A DNA stretch of 64,000 nucleotides from Marilutibacter spongiae. Its GTDB lineage: Bacteria > Pseudomonadota > Gammaproteobacteria > Xanthomonadales > Xanthomonadaceae. The DNA lies in NCBI RefSeq assembly GCF_014145325.1, contig NZ_JACHTF010000002.1, positions 186,001-250,000 of the forward strand, read 5' to 3'. The position numbers were made by a program, and so were the translations under genes. Shown here piece by piece: positions 34,852-43,392 of this stretch. Position 1 is the stretch's first letter, and every line of letters starts with the position of its first letter. The notes beneath the pieces were generated by a model, which saw nothing but the letters and a program-made list of their open reading frames with translations, did not search any database and was not told the origin of the DNA.

Positions 34852-37083
34852 ATGACGAGGTTCCACCCGATGAAGCACCCCCTTGCGCTGGCCCTGGCGA
34901 TGGCCGTAGCCGTCGTCGCCATTCCCGCCCATGCCCAATCCGCCGACACCGGTGCCGCGATGACGCCCCAGAGCTCCAACCCGTTCATGTCCGAAAGTCC
35001 CTTGCCGCTGCACTACCCGCAGTTCGACAAGATCAAGGACAGCGACTTCGCCCCGGCCTTCGACTACGGCATGGCGCAGCACCTGAAGGAAATCGAGGCG
35101 ATCGCCAACAATCCCGAGGCACCGACCTTCGACAACACCATCATCGCGATGGAGAGGAGCGGCCAGGTCCTGGACCGCGCGACCACGGTGTTCTTCAACC
35201 TCGTCGGGACCGACACCAACGACGCGCGCAACAAGCTGCGCAGCGACTACGCGACGCGCTTCGCCGCCCACGGCGACGCGATCAACCTCAATGGCAAGCT
35301 GTTCGAGCGCATCGACACGCTGTACGCCAAGCGCGACGACATGGGCCTGGATGCCGAGGCCATCCGCCTGATCGAGCGCTACCACACCGGCTTCGTGCGC
35401 TCGGGCGCCAAGCTCGACGACGCCGACAAGGCCAAGCTCAAGGCGATGAACGCCGAGCTGGCGGAACTGGGCACGAAGTTCAGCGACAACGTGCTCAAGG
35501 ACGTCAACGCGTCCGCGGTCGTCGTCGACGACGTCGCCGAACTCGATGGCCTGACCGATGCGCAGATCGCCACCGCGGCACGTATCGCCAAGGAGCGCGG
35601 CAAGGATGGCAAGTACGTCATCACCCTGCTCAACACCACCGGCCAGCCGCCCGAATCGCAGCTGACCAACCGCGCCCTGCGCCAGCGCATCCACGAGGCG
35701 TCCATCGCCCGCGGCAGCCACGGCGGCGAGTACGACAACCGCGAGATCATTTCCCGGGTGATGAAGCTGCGCGCCGAGCGCGCCAAGCTGCTCGGTTACC
35801 CGAACCACGCCGCCTACAGCCTGGAAGACCAGACCGCCAAGACCCCGGAGGCGGTGAACGCGATGCTCGGCCAGCTCGCGCCCGCCGCGGTCGCCAACGC
35901 CCGGCGCGAAGGCGCGGACCTGCAGGCGATGATCGACCGGGAACAGGCCGCCAAGGGCGAGCCCAGCTTCAAGCTCGAGCCCTGGGACTGGGCGTTCTAC
36001 ACCGAGAAGGTGCGCGCGGAGAAGTACAACTTCGACGAGTCGCAGCTCAAGCCCTACTTCGAGATGAAGAACGTGCTGGAGAACGGCGTGTTCTTCGCCG
36101 CCCACAAGCTCTACGGGCTGGACTTCAAGGAGCGCACCGACCTGCCGAAGTACCACCCCGACACCTGGACCTACGACGTCTTCAACGAAGACGGCACCCA
36201 GCTGGCGATCTTCATCTTCGACCCCTACGCGCGCGATTCCAAGCGCGGTGGCGCGTGGATGAACTCCTACGTGTCGCAGTCCGACCTGACCGGCGACAAG
36301 CCGGTGGTCGCCAACCACCTCAACATCCCGAAGCCGCGGGAAGGCGATCCGACCCTGATGACCTGGGACGAGGTCACCACCGCCTTCCATGAGTTCGGCC
36401 ACGCGCTGCACGGCATGTTCTCGGACGTGAAGTACCCGTACTTCAGCGGCACCAGCGTGCCGCGCGACTTCGTCGAGTATCCCTCGCAGGTCAACGAGAT
36501 GTGGGCCGACTGGCCGGAAATCCTGGCCAATTACGCCAAGCACTACCAGACCGGCGAGGCCATGCCGCAGGCGCTGCTCGACAAGGTCCTGGCCTCCTCG
36601 AAGTTCAACCAGGGCTTCGCCACGACCGAGTACCTGGGCGCGGCCATGCTCGACCAGCGCTGGCACCAGGTCACCGCCGCCCAGGTCCCCGCGGCGTCGG
36701 GCGTGATGAAGTTCGAGGCCGACGCGCTCGCCGCCGACGGCATCGACTACAAGCCGGTGCCGCCGCGTTACCGCACGCCCTACTTCAGCCACATCATGGG
36801 CGGCTATTCGGCGGGCTACTACGCCTACATCTGGTCCGAGGTGCTGGACGCCAACAGCGTGCAGTGGTTCAAGCAGCACGGGGGCCTGACCCGCGCGAAC
36901 GGCGACCACTTCCGCGACACGCTGCTTTCTCAGGGCGGCAGCCAGGACGCCATGAAGATCTTCCGCGACTTCGCCGGCCACGACCCGCAGATCGAGCCCC
37001 TGCTGATCAAGCGCGGCCTGAAGCCGGAAGCCGACGACGGCGCGGCGCCGGGCACGGAAGCCGAGCCGCCCGCGACCCGGTAA
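34852..37083 (+). CDS. dcp: Exported peptidyl-dipeptidase, M3 family (Dcp)
   Basis: 743 residues. M3 zinc metallopeptidase that removes dipeptides from the C-terminus of peptides. The signal peptide (MKHPLALALAMAVAVVAIPAHAQS, from Met7) sends it to the periplasm. HEFGHALH supplies His513, Glu514 and His517; the third ligand is probably Glu542 in FVEYPSQVNE. The C-terminal RYRTPYFSHIMGGYSAGYYAY includes the tyrosines that close over substrate. A strong terminator follows at 37109. Confidence 0.94.
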   Translation: MTRFHPMKHPLALALAMAVAVVAIPAHAQSADTGAAMTPQSSNPFMSESPLPLHYPQFDKIKDSDFAPAFDYGMAQHLKEIEAIANNPEAPTFDNTIIAMERSGQVLDRATTVFFNLVGTDTNDARNKLRSDYATRFAAHGDAINLNGKLFERIDTLYAKRDDMGLDAEAIRLIERYHTGFVRSGAKLDDADKAKLKAMNAELAELGTKFSDNVLKDVNASAVVVDDVAELDGLTDAQIATAARIAKERGKDGKYVITLLNTTGQPPESQLTNRALRQRIHEASIARGSHGGEYDNREIISRVMKLRAERAKLLGYPNHAAYSLEDQTAKTPEAVNAMLGQLAPAAVANARREGADLQAMIDREQAAKGEPSFKLEPWDWAFYTEKVRAEKYNFDESQLKPYFEMKNVLENGVFFAAHKLYGLDFKERTDLPKYHPDTWTYDVFNEDGTQLAIFIFDPYARDSKRGGAWMNSYVSQSDLTGDKPVVANHLNIPKPREGDPTLMTWDEVTTAFHEFGHALHGMFSDVKYPYFSGTSVPRDFVEYPSQVNEMWADWPEILANYAKHYQTGEAMPQALLDKVLASSKFNQGFATTEYLGAAMLDQRWHQVTAAQVPAASGVMKFEADALAADGIDYKPVPPRYRTPYFSHIMGGYSAGYYAYIWSEVLDANSVQWFKQHGGLTRANGDHFRDTLLSQGGSQDAMKIFRDFAGHDPQIEPLLIKRGLKPEADDGAAPGTEAEPPATR

Positions 37084-37108
37084 GACAGGCCCGCAGGCAA
37101 CCCCGAAG

Positions 37109-37139
37109 CGCCGCCCGGAGTATTCCGGGCGGCGTTTTT
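37109..37139 (+). terminator. Rho-independent terminator of dcp
   Basis: CGCCGCCCGGA-GTAT-TCCGGGCGGCG (37109-37134) is a perfect 11-bp stem with a 4-nt loop, followed by TTTTT. It lies 25 nt past the dcp stop and 36 nt before the sirtuin start. Confidence 0.95.
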
Positions 37140-37174
37140 CCATCCTGCCGATGACCCGCTGCTAGGATCGGCGC

Positions 37175-38113
37175 ATGCCAGGCCTGAACCTCGATGCCCC
37201 GCCCCCCGTCCGCGAAGCCGCCGCGCTGGCGGACTGGCTGGATGCGCGTCGACGGGTGCTGGTCCTCACGGGCGCCGGCTGCAGCACCGGCTCGGGGATA
37301 CCCGACTATCGCGACGCCAGCGGCGCCTGGAAGCGGTCGCAGCCGATCACCTGGCAGGCCTTCACCGGCGACCCGCTCGCCCGTGCCCGCTACTGGGCGC
37401 GCAGCCACGTGGGCTGGCCGGTCGTTGCCGCGGCCCGGCCCAACCCCGCACACCATGCCCTGGCAGCCCTGGAGGCCCGCGGGCGCGTCGAATGCCTGGT
37501 GACCCAGAACGTCGATGGCCTGCACCAGCGGGCGGGCAGCGATCGCGTGGTGGACCTGCATGGCCGCATCGACATGACGGTGTGCCTGGACTGCGGACAC
37601 CGCGTCCCGCGCGCGGAGGTGCAGGCAATGCTCGATCGCCTCAACCCCGGCTGGATGGGGCTGGATGCCGGCGCCGCACCCGACGGCGACGCCGACCTGG
37701 AGGGCCTGGACTTCAGCACGTTCCAGCCGCCCTGCTGCCCCGCATGCGACGGCCTGCTCAAGCCCGACGTGGTGTTCTTCGGCGAGAACGTGCCGCGCGC
37801 GCGCGTCGCCGAGACCCAGGCCGCCCTCGCCCGCGCCGATGCGATGCTCGTGGTCGGCTCCTCGCTGATGGTCTACTCGGGCTTCCGTTTCGCGCGCGCC
37901 GCGCACGAAGCGGGCCTGCCCCTGGCGATCCTCACGGCCGGGGTGACCCGCGCCGACGCGCTGGCGACGCTGAAGCTGGCGGCCGACGCCGTGCAGGTAC
38001 TGCCCGCGGCGCTGGGCCTCCCCGCGGGCCCGGCATCCGCGTCGACCGGTCAGGACGATCGCGCGGACGCCGGACCCAAGGACGTCAGCGCGGCCCCTGC
38101 AAGGGCCGGTTGA
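37175..38113 (+). CDS. cobB: Sirtuin NAD-dependent protein deacylase
   Basis: 312 residues. Motifs in order: GAGCSTGSGIPDYR at 33-46 (NAD binding), TQNVDGLHQRAG at 110-121, catalytic His129 in DLHGRID, a zinc ribbon with Cys137/Cys140 and Cys188/Cys191, then KPDVVFFGENVP and VVGSSLMVYS. The GLHQRAG and zinc-ribbon layout fits the bacterial class II/SIRT4-like type. The C-terminal 30 residues are Ala/Gly/Asp-rich and overlap the end of the convergent GDPD gene by 29 nt. Confidence 0.92.
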   Translation: MPGLNLDAPPPVREAAALADWLDARRRVLVLTGAGCSTGSGIPDYRDASGAWKRSQPITWQAFTGDPLARARYWARSHVGWPVVAAARPNPAHHALAALEARGRVECLVTQNVDGLHQRAGSDRVVDLHGRIDMTVCLDCGHRVPRAEVQAMLDRLNPGWMGLDAGAAPDGDADLEGLDFSTFQPPCCPACDGLLKPDVVFFGENVPRARVAETQAALARADAMLVVGSSLMVYSGFRFARAAHEAGLPLAILTAGVTRADALATLKLAADAVQVLPAALGLPAGPASASTGQDDRADAGPKDVSAAPARAG

Positions 38114-39440
38114 TCTCGCGGAAGATGTCGCGGGCGGCGACGCCCACGTCCGGCTGGTCGATGAAAAAGCCGTTGACGCCCAGGCCATACAACTGGATCG
38201 CTTCAGCCAACGCCGTGGCGACCGTACCGTTCGGCGCCTGCGCCAGGTAGCCCTCCTCGGCACGCAAGGTGTAGGGATGCACCAGCAGGCCCTGCGCAAG
38301 CGCGCCGCCGAGCATCGGATGGACACGCGCGGTGCTTTGCGAGACCACCTCCGCCTCGCCGTCGCCGTCGCCATCGACCGGCGGCGACAGCGCCGCGCGC
38401 GGCAGCAGGTTGCCTTTCCACGGCCCGACCCCACGGGCATAGTTCGCCTTCATCCAGCCCAGGACCGCCGGGGTCGCGAACGCCCCGTACCGGGTGCCGG
38501 CGTGCAGGCCGCCCTCGACCTGATCCGCGAGACCGCCGTACAAGGCATCCAGGTCGCGGCCTTGCGCGACGTTGTAAGCCACGTCGTACGGCACGGCGGT
38601 CTCCAGGTCGTCGTAGAGCTGGACCAGCGGAACGTCGACGCCGGCGGCCGGCATGATCGCCTGGTGCAGCTCGATCAGGTTCTCGAACTCGAAGCTCTGG
38701 ATGAACACCCGCGACGGGTCGGTGAAGCCTTCCGCCACGAGGGTTTCGACCAGGGCCCGCCCGAGCGAGATGCCGATCGGCGTACCGTCCAGACGGCGGC
38801 CCTCGCGTGCGAAATAGGTGGGGTGCTTGGTTTCCGGATACACCCCGACGCGTCGATGCCCGCGGCTCTCGCGCGCGGCCAGGCGCAGGATCTCGGCGAA
38901 CGTGGGGATCGTGTACAGGCCATCGAAGCGGGCATTGTCCGGACGCACGCCGGGGATCCGCTCGCGGGCGCGCAACCGGCGGATCTCGGCGAGCGTGAAG
39001 TCTTCGGTGAACCAGCCGGTGACCAGGCGGCCGTCGACGCGCTTGGTCGTGCGGCGATCGGCGAACTCCGGACGGCTGGCCACGTCGGTGGTGCCGGAAA
39101 TCTCGTTCTCGTGGCGGGCGATGAGCACGCCGTCGCGCGTGGCGACCAGGTCGGGCTCGATGAAGTCCGCGCCCTGTCGTATCGCCAGCCGATACGCCTC
39201 CAGGGTGTGCTCGGGACGATAGCCGCTGGCCCCGCGGTGGGCAATGACGATGAGGCCGTCGCGCGGGGCGTGCGGGCGGAGGTGCGACGGTGCCGCGGGC
39301 CCCCTGGAGCCCTCCTTCGGGGGGCTTGCGGCAGGCGCCGGCAGGGCGTGCAGGATGCCGAAGCCTGCCAGCAACAGGCAGGCAAGCCGCGTGCGGGCGT
39401 TCGTGCGACGGCGGGGGGCGTCGGGGGTGTCCGGGGTCAT
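38085..39440 (-). CDS. Exported glycerophosphodiester phosphodiesterase
   Basis: 451 residues from ATG 39440, preceded by TTGGAGG. GDPD enzymes split glycerophosphodiesters from lipid turnover into glycerol-3-phosphate and alcohol. Residues visible: HRGASGYRPEHT (His68, Arg69), IEPDL (Glu95, Asp97), ARHENE (His110), then late VGVYPETKHPTYF and VFIQSFEF. A signal-type N-terminal helix (residues 18-38) indicates export to the periplasm, as for GlpQ. A long upstream open frame exists but carries no family similarity. Converges with the sirtuin gene. Confidence 0.91.
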   Translation of the reverse strand: MTPDTPDAPRRRTNARTRLACLLLAGFGILHALPAPAASPPKEGSRGPAAPSHLRPHAPRDGLIVIAHRGASGYRPEHTLEAYRLAIRQGADFIEPDLVATRDGVLIARHENEISGTTDVASRPEFADRRTTKRVDGRLVTGWFTEDFTLAEIRRLRARERIPGVRPDNARFDGLYTIPTFAEILRLAARESRGHRRVGVYPETKHPTYFAREGRRLDGTPIGISLGRALVETLVAEGFTDPSRVFIQSFEFENLIELHQAIMPAAGVDVPLVQLYDDLETAVPYDVAYNVAQGRDLDALYGGLADQVEGGLHAGTRYGAFATPAVLGWMKANYARGVGPWKGNLLPRAALSPPVDGDGDGEAEVVSQSTARVHPMLGGALAQGLLVHPYTLRAEEGYLAQAPNGTVATALAEAIQLYGLGVNGFFIDQPDVGVAARDIFREINRPLQGPR

Positions 39441-39565
39441 GGGTGCCTCCAATGGCGTGGGTGGCGCCGGCGCCCCTCCTCCGCCGACGCCGCCAGCTTC
39501 CGGTGCCGGCATGTCGCTCGCGTTACCGCGCCGCAACGGCGGCGTGACCGCGTGACGGTCGTCGC

Positions 39566-40735
39566 TCAGCGGGGCGCGACGTAACCGCCGGGCACGCCAT
39601 GGGGCGAGAGCACCCATTGCCACAGCTGCGCGCGGCGGGTGCGGAAACTCGCCATGGAGCCGGCCAGGTAGAAGCGCCACATGCGCCGGAAGCGGGCGTC
39701 GTAAAGCGCCGGCAGGCGCTCCCAGGCCTGTTCGATGTTGTCCCGCCACGCCTGCAGGGTGCGGTCGTAGTCGGTGCCGAAGTTGTGCCAGTCCTCGATG
39801 ACGAAGCGCCCTTCCACGGCTTCGCTGACCTGCACGGCAGAGGGCAGCATCGAGTTGGGGAAGATGTAGCGCGCGATCCACGGATCGGTGATCCGCCGCG
39901 ACACGTTGCGACCGATCGTATGCAGCAGGCACAGTCCATCGTCCGGCAGGCAGCGCCGCATGACGTCCATGAAGGTGGCGTAGTTGGCGTGGCCGACGTG
40001 CTCGAACATGCCGATCGAGAAGATGCGGTCGAACCGTTCGTCGACGTCGCGGTAGTCCTGCAGACGGATCTCCACCGGCAGTCCGGCGCACAGCTCGCGG
40101 GCGAACGCGGCCTGTTCGGCGGAGATGGTCACGCCGACGCCGCGGACGCCGTAGCGCTCGCAGGCGAACTTCAGCGCTTCGCCCCAGCCGCAGCCGATGT
40201 CGAGCACGCGCATGCCCGGGCGCAGGCCCAGCTTGCGACAGACCAGGTCGAGCTTGGCCTCCTGCGCGGCGTCCAGGTCGTCTGCCTCGCGCCAGTAGCC
40301 GCAGCTGTAGACCAGGCGCTTGCCGAGCATCGCGCGGTACAGGTCGTTGCCGAGGTCGTAGTGCCGGCGGCCGACCTCGCGGCTGCGGCGCCGGGTCTGC
40401 AGGTTGAACCAGCGGGCCCTCAGGCCGTCCAGGCGCGCCGCCATGCCGGTGACGCGGCGGTCCAGCCTGGCGCCGAGGATGCGGGCAAGCACGCCATCAA
40501 GCGGGGACGCGTCCCACCAGCCGTCCATGTAGGCTTCGCCCAGGCCGAGCGAGCCCTGCGACAGGAGCCGGCCGTACAGTCGCCCGTCATGCACCACCAG
40601 CTCATCGTCCTGGCTGCCGCCGCCCTCGCCCTCGCGAACGCGGACGCCGGCCAAGGCGAGCAGCGCCTGCACGCGCTCGCGCGCGAATCCGTGCGTCGCG
40701 GATCGGCGACTGACGACGTTCGATGCGTCCGACAT
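39566..40735 (-). CDS. cfa: Cyclopropane-fatty-acyl-phospholipid synthase
   Basis: 389 residues. It uses S-adenosylmethionine to add a methylene bridge to unsaturated phospholipid acyl chains. YDLGND at 126-131, YSCGYW with Cys145, the SAM loop LDIGCGWGEA at 178-187 and the FDRIFSIGMFEHVGHANY block all match Cfa. The C-terminal FYLAGSMASFRTRRAQLWQWV is also typical. No partner gene is adjacent; the 125-nt gap to the downstream GDPD gene has no terminator. Confidence 0.94.
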   Translation of the reverse strand: MSDASNVVSRRSATHGFARERVQALLALAGVRVREGEGGGSQDDELVVHDGRLYGRLLSQGSLGLGEAYMDGWWDASPLDGVLARILGARLDRRVTGMAARLDGLRARWFNLQTRRRSREVGRRHYDLGNDLYRAMLGKRLVYSCGYWREADDLDAAQEAKLDLVCRKLGLRPGMRVLDIGCGWGEALKFACERYGVRGVGVTISAEQAAFARELCAGLPVEIRLQDYRDVDERFDRIFSIGMFEHVGHANYATFMDVMRRCLPDDGLCLLHTIGRNVSRRITDPWIARYIFPNSMLPSAVQVSEAVEGRFVIEDWHNFGTDYDRTLQAWRDNIEQAWERLPALYDARFRRMWRFYLAGSMASFRTRRAQLWQWVLSPHGVPGGYVAPR

Positions 40736-40834
40736 CCGGGCCCCCGCCTGCCTGGCTTGCCTGTACCGGGCCCTTACCTTATCGCCATGGGGCGTCAGCG
40801 TCAGGTCAAGGCGGCCGGGAGCGATCGCCCGGTA

Positions 40835-41713
40835 CTACGGGGCGAACAGCTCGCGGTAGGCCTCGGCCACGTAGGGGCGCAACGCCGCGGCCGGAATTTC
40901 CACGCTCTGCGCGCCATCGGAATACGGGCCCACCTGGTAGGGCGGAAACACGAAGCGGATGGCGACGATGCGCCCACTGCGATCGACCACGGGCTCGAAG
41001 TCGCGATAGTTCTCCGGCTCAGGTCCGGTACCGTCGTCGATCATGCGCCCGGCCTCGCGCGACATCGCGTCGCGCTCGCCCGGGTCCAGCTTGTCGGCGT
41101 CGATGCGCTGCGACAGCGAGGTGTGCAGCTGCTCGCGCACCATGCCGGCAATGTCACGCCAGCCGTCGCCCTCGGGAATCAGGTCGGTGACCTCGAGCAG
41201 GCGGTTCTCTTTCGGCAACCACACGAAGCGCGCCAGCAGCGGCGCGCTGTGGGCACCACCTGTGTAACTGCTGCCTTCCGCGGCGACGGCGAACAGCTCG
41301 GGCGTGTCGACCACTTCGGTGAACGACAGCGACAGGTCGTAGAGGCTCGGCGGGCCACCCTCGCCCTTCGCCCGCACGGCCTGCATGAGGTCGTCGCGGG
41401 CGGCATCGGCGTAGGCCTTCAGTCGCGCCGCCAGGCCCGGGTAGCGCGAGGCCGACGGCGGATAGGTGATGCCGATGACGTAGTCGGAGGTGACGTCCGA
41501 CACATCGGCCAGGTCCACCGGGCCTGCCGGCGTCTCCGGTGGCGTCGCGGCCGTTGGATCGACCGTGCCAGCCGGGCCGGGGACGCCGCCGTCCGCCGGA
41601 TTCACGTCGGGCGTGCCGCCGCCGCGATCGCAGCTGGCCAAGGCGACCACCAGGCCGCACGCCATCAGCGCGTCGCGCAGGCGTGGCGGCGAAACGGCAA
41701 GGTACGAACTCAT
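40835..41713 (-). CDS. DUF3298/DUF4163 lipoprotein
   Basis: 292 residues from ATG 41713. The signal sequence ends VVALASC, so Cys28 is a likely lipidation site, followed by a Gly/Pro/Thr-rich linker (29-58). The N-terminal globular part (IGITYPPSASRYPGLAARLKAY, then TGGAHSAPLLARFVWLP) matches DUF4163, and the C-terminal IRFVFPPYQVGPYSDGAQSV with IPAAALRPYV matches DUF3298, the RsiV-like lysozyme-binding fold. Function in this organism is unknown. Confidence 0.85.
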   Translation of the reverse strand: MSSYLAVSPPRLRDALMACGLVVALASCDRGGGTPDVNPADGGVPGPAGTVDPTAATPPETPAGPVDLADVSDVTSDYVIGITYPPSASRYPGLAARLKAYADAARDDLMQAVRAKGEGGPPSLYDLSLSFTEVVDTPELFAVAAEGSSYTGGAHSAPLLARFVWLPKENRLLEVTDLIPEGDGWRDIAGMVREQLHTSLSQRIDADKLDPGERDAMSREAGRMIDDGTGPEPENYRDFEPVVDRSGRIVAIRFVFPPYQVGPYSDGAQSVEIPAAALRPYVAEAYRELFAP

Positions 41714-41883
41714 CCGGGGGCCCCTGTGTCTTCGATGCGCGAACCTTATCCGGGGCCGCGTGACGCGGCGGTCACGGACGGAGCCGGTCCGGCGCCGCAC
41801 ATTGAAACGCGAACCCGGGCCGCCAGCGGCCACTGTCGCGGGTGCCGCGCGCCAGGGTCGGGCGAGGCCTGCTCCGCCCCGGC

Positions 41884-42186
41884 TCAGGCCACCAGGTCGG
41901 CGTACTCGGGGTGGCGCTGGATCCAGCCGGCGGCATACGAGCAGGCCGGCTCGACCTTGAGACCGGACGCGCGCGCATGCTCGAGCGCGGCGCGCACCAG
42001 TTGCCCGGCGATGCCCCGGCCACCGATCTCGGCCGGCACCCAGGTGTGGGTGATGCTCATGACGCCATCCACCTGGCGATAGTCCAGGTAGGCCTTGGCA
42101 CCGTCGACGGTGGTGGCGAACCGGCGCATGTCGCCATCGTGGTGGATCTCGGGGGCGTCGGACGGGGTCGGGCTCTGCGGGCTCAT
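41884..42186 (-). CDS. Small GNAT-fold acetyltransferase (YidJ/NATD1 type)
   Basis: 100 residues from ATG 42186. The minimal GNAT core comprises an initial beta-sheet (HHDGDMRRFATTVDGAKAYL), ITHTWVPAEIGGRGIAGQLV as the acetyl-CoA loop, and the C-terminal KVEPACSYAAGWIQRHPEYADL, which is characteristic of the YidJ/NATD1 subgroup. Substrate not known. Single gene. Confidence 0.86.
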   Translation of the reverse strand: MSPQSPTPSDAPEIHHDGDMRRFATTVDGAKAYLDYRQVDGVMSITHTWVPAEIGGRGIAGQLVRAALEHARASGLKVEPACSYAAGWIQRHPEYADLVA

Positions 42187-42397
42187 GCTGGACTCCAAGG
42201 GGCGGGATCGGGGGGGATGCCGGACGTCCCGGGACGTGTCCGGCCGCGGCGGCCCGCCTCGTTGTCTCATCTCGCAGGAGGCAGGCACCGCGTGGTCAAT
42301 CCATACCACGGGCCCGCTGCACCGCAAGTGACGCCGGCCCGCCGCCCAGGGGACCCAAGGCGCCCAAGGGCAGGAGCCTCCGCTGCAGGACCACAAT

Positions 42398-42412
42398 TGA
42401 CGCACTTCGTCA
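42398..42412. promoter_or_regulatory. Palindrome, candidate enhancer-binding site
   Basis: TGACG-CACTT-CGTCA is a perfect 5-bp inverted repeat with a 5-nt spacer, about 77 nt before the predicted sigma-54 start site and just before a T6 tract. Position and shape fit an upstream activating sequence for a bacterial enhancer-binding protein. Confidence 0.5.
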
Positions 42413-42455
42413 CATTTTTTATGGCACACGGCCAAATGAAAGGAAGCTGAAGCGT

Positions 42456-42471
42456 TGGCACGGAACATGCT
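42456..42471 (+). promoter_or_regulatory. Sigma-54 (RpoN) promoter
   Basis: TGGCACGGAACATGCT matches the consensus TGGCACGRNNNTTGCW at every fixed position except one T. The essential GG (42457-42458) and GC (42469-42470) are 12 nt apart, as required. Transcription would begin near 42482, leaving a 28-nt leader with a GAGGGGAG ribosome site before the ATG at 42510. Confidence 0.75.
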
Positions 42472-42509
42472 TGGGATTGAGGTAACGATCACCGAGGGGA
42501 GCTAAGTCC

Positions 42510-42707
42510 ATGACCGACAACCAGATTGCCCTGATCCACGCCGCCAGCGACTCCGTCCTGGTCGAGCGCCTGTTCTCCATGGCCCGCAACGGCAACGCCG
42601 GCGCCGAGGAGTTCACCGTGATCGATCACGAGGTCTACCAGCGCCTCGCCCGTGCCTACGGCCAGTCCCTGGAAGACATGCCCGTCGAGACCATGATGGC
42701 GGCCTGA
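42510..42707 (+). CDS. 65-residue protein of unknown function
   Basis: I do not recognise this protein. It reads MTDNQIALIHAASDSVLVER and goes on with LFSMARNGNAGAEEFTVID, then HEVYQRLARAYGQSLEDMPV ending ETMMAA. It is acidic, without cysteine, signal peptide or membrane helix, and likely mostly helical. Codon use looks normal, the ribosome site GAGGGGAG is good, and a near-consensus sigma-54 promoter sits 54-39 nt upstream, which supports a real, regulated gene. Sigma-54 control suggests motility, pilus, nitrogen or envelope stress context, but no neighbour decides between them. Confidence 0.8.
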   Translation: MTDNQIALIHAASDSVLVERLFSMARNGNAGAEEFTVIDHEVYQRLARAYGQSLEDMPVETMMAA

Positions 42708-42738
42708 GCCGCCAGCGAAATACGCCAGGCGCGCCCAC

Positions 42739-42757
42739 GGCCGGTCCCGGACCGGCC
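42739..42757. terminator. GC-rich hairpin between convergent genes
   Basis: GGCCGGTC-CCG-GACCGGCC is a perfect 8-bp stem with a 3-nt loop, 31 nt past the stop of the 65-residue gene and 20 nt from the rhomboid stop. No T tract, so termination is only possible. Confidence 0.4.
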
Positions 42758-42777
42758 CCGGCGGCAGCGGTCCCCGC

Positions 42778-43380
42778 TCAGAACGACGGGCTGGCCAGCC
42801 TCTCCAGGAAGACCGCACCCACGCGCGGCTCCATCAGCAGCATGAACAGCACGCCATAGATCGCCCCGGACAGATGGGCGCTGTGGTTGATGTTGTCCCC
42901 GCCCTGCCGGTCCATCCAGAACGAGTAGCCGACGTAGAACGCGCCGTACACGATCGCAGGCACCGGCAGGAAAAACACGAAGATCAGCGACCAGGGCGAC
43001 AGCAGGATATAGGCGAACAGCACCGCCGACACCGCGCCCGATGCGCCCAGGCTGCGATAGCGCGCGTCATGCCGGTGACGGAGCCAGGTGGGCAGGATCG
43101 CCACCACGATCGCCGAGAGATAGAAGAACAGGTAGCCGACCGGGCCCAGCAACTGGGCGAACACCGGCTCGACCGCGCGCCCGAAGAAGAACAGCGTGAT
43201 CATGTTGAACAACAGGTGCTGCCAGTCGGCATGGATGAAACCATGCGTGACCAGGCGGTCGTACTGGTGCTTGCGCTCGATGGCCGGCGGCCACAGGATC
43301 AGGCGCTCGATCAGCCGGGGCCGCTCGAAGGCCTGCCATGACACCAGCACGGTGACGGCAATCAGGACCAGGGTCAGCAT
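42778..43380 (-). CDS. Rhomboid-family intramembrane serine protease
   Basis: 200 residues, six membrane helices. Catalytic GASGA at 112-116 gives Ser114, and INHSAHLSGAIYG gives His169. The HLLFNMITLFFFGRAVE segment in helix 2 matches the family. Rhomboids cut membrane proteins within the bilayer; the substrate is unknown. It begins 12 nt downstream of the peptide transporter gene, so they are probably one transcript. Confidence 0.93.
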   Translation of the reverse strand: MLTLVLIAVTVLVSWQAFERPRLIERLILWPPAIERKHQYDRLVTHGFIHADWQHLLFNMITLFFFGRAVEPVFAQLLGPVGYLFFYLSAIVVAILPTWLRHRHDARYRSLGASGAVSAVLFAYILLSPWSLIFVFFLPVPAIVYGAFYVGYSFWMDRQGGDNINHSAHLSGAIYGVLFMLLMEPRVGAVFLERLASPSF

Positions 43381-43392
43381 GCGGGCGCTCCG

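Larger units (their letters stand above)
42187..42509. other. 323-nt intergenic region with sigma-54 promoter in its right part
   Basis: The left two-thirds (42187-42390) shows no credible gene or clear signal; it is GC-rich flank of the small GNAT gene. The right third becomes AT-richer and contains a 15-bp palindrome at 42398-42412 followed by a sigma-54 promoter at 42456-42471, both annotated separately, and drives the small gene at 42510. Confidence 0.6.
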
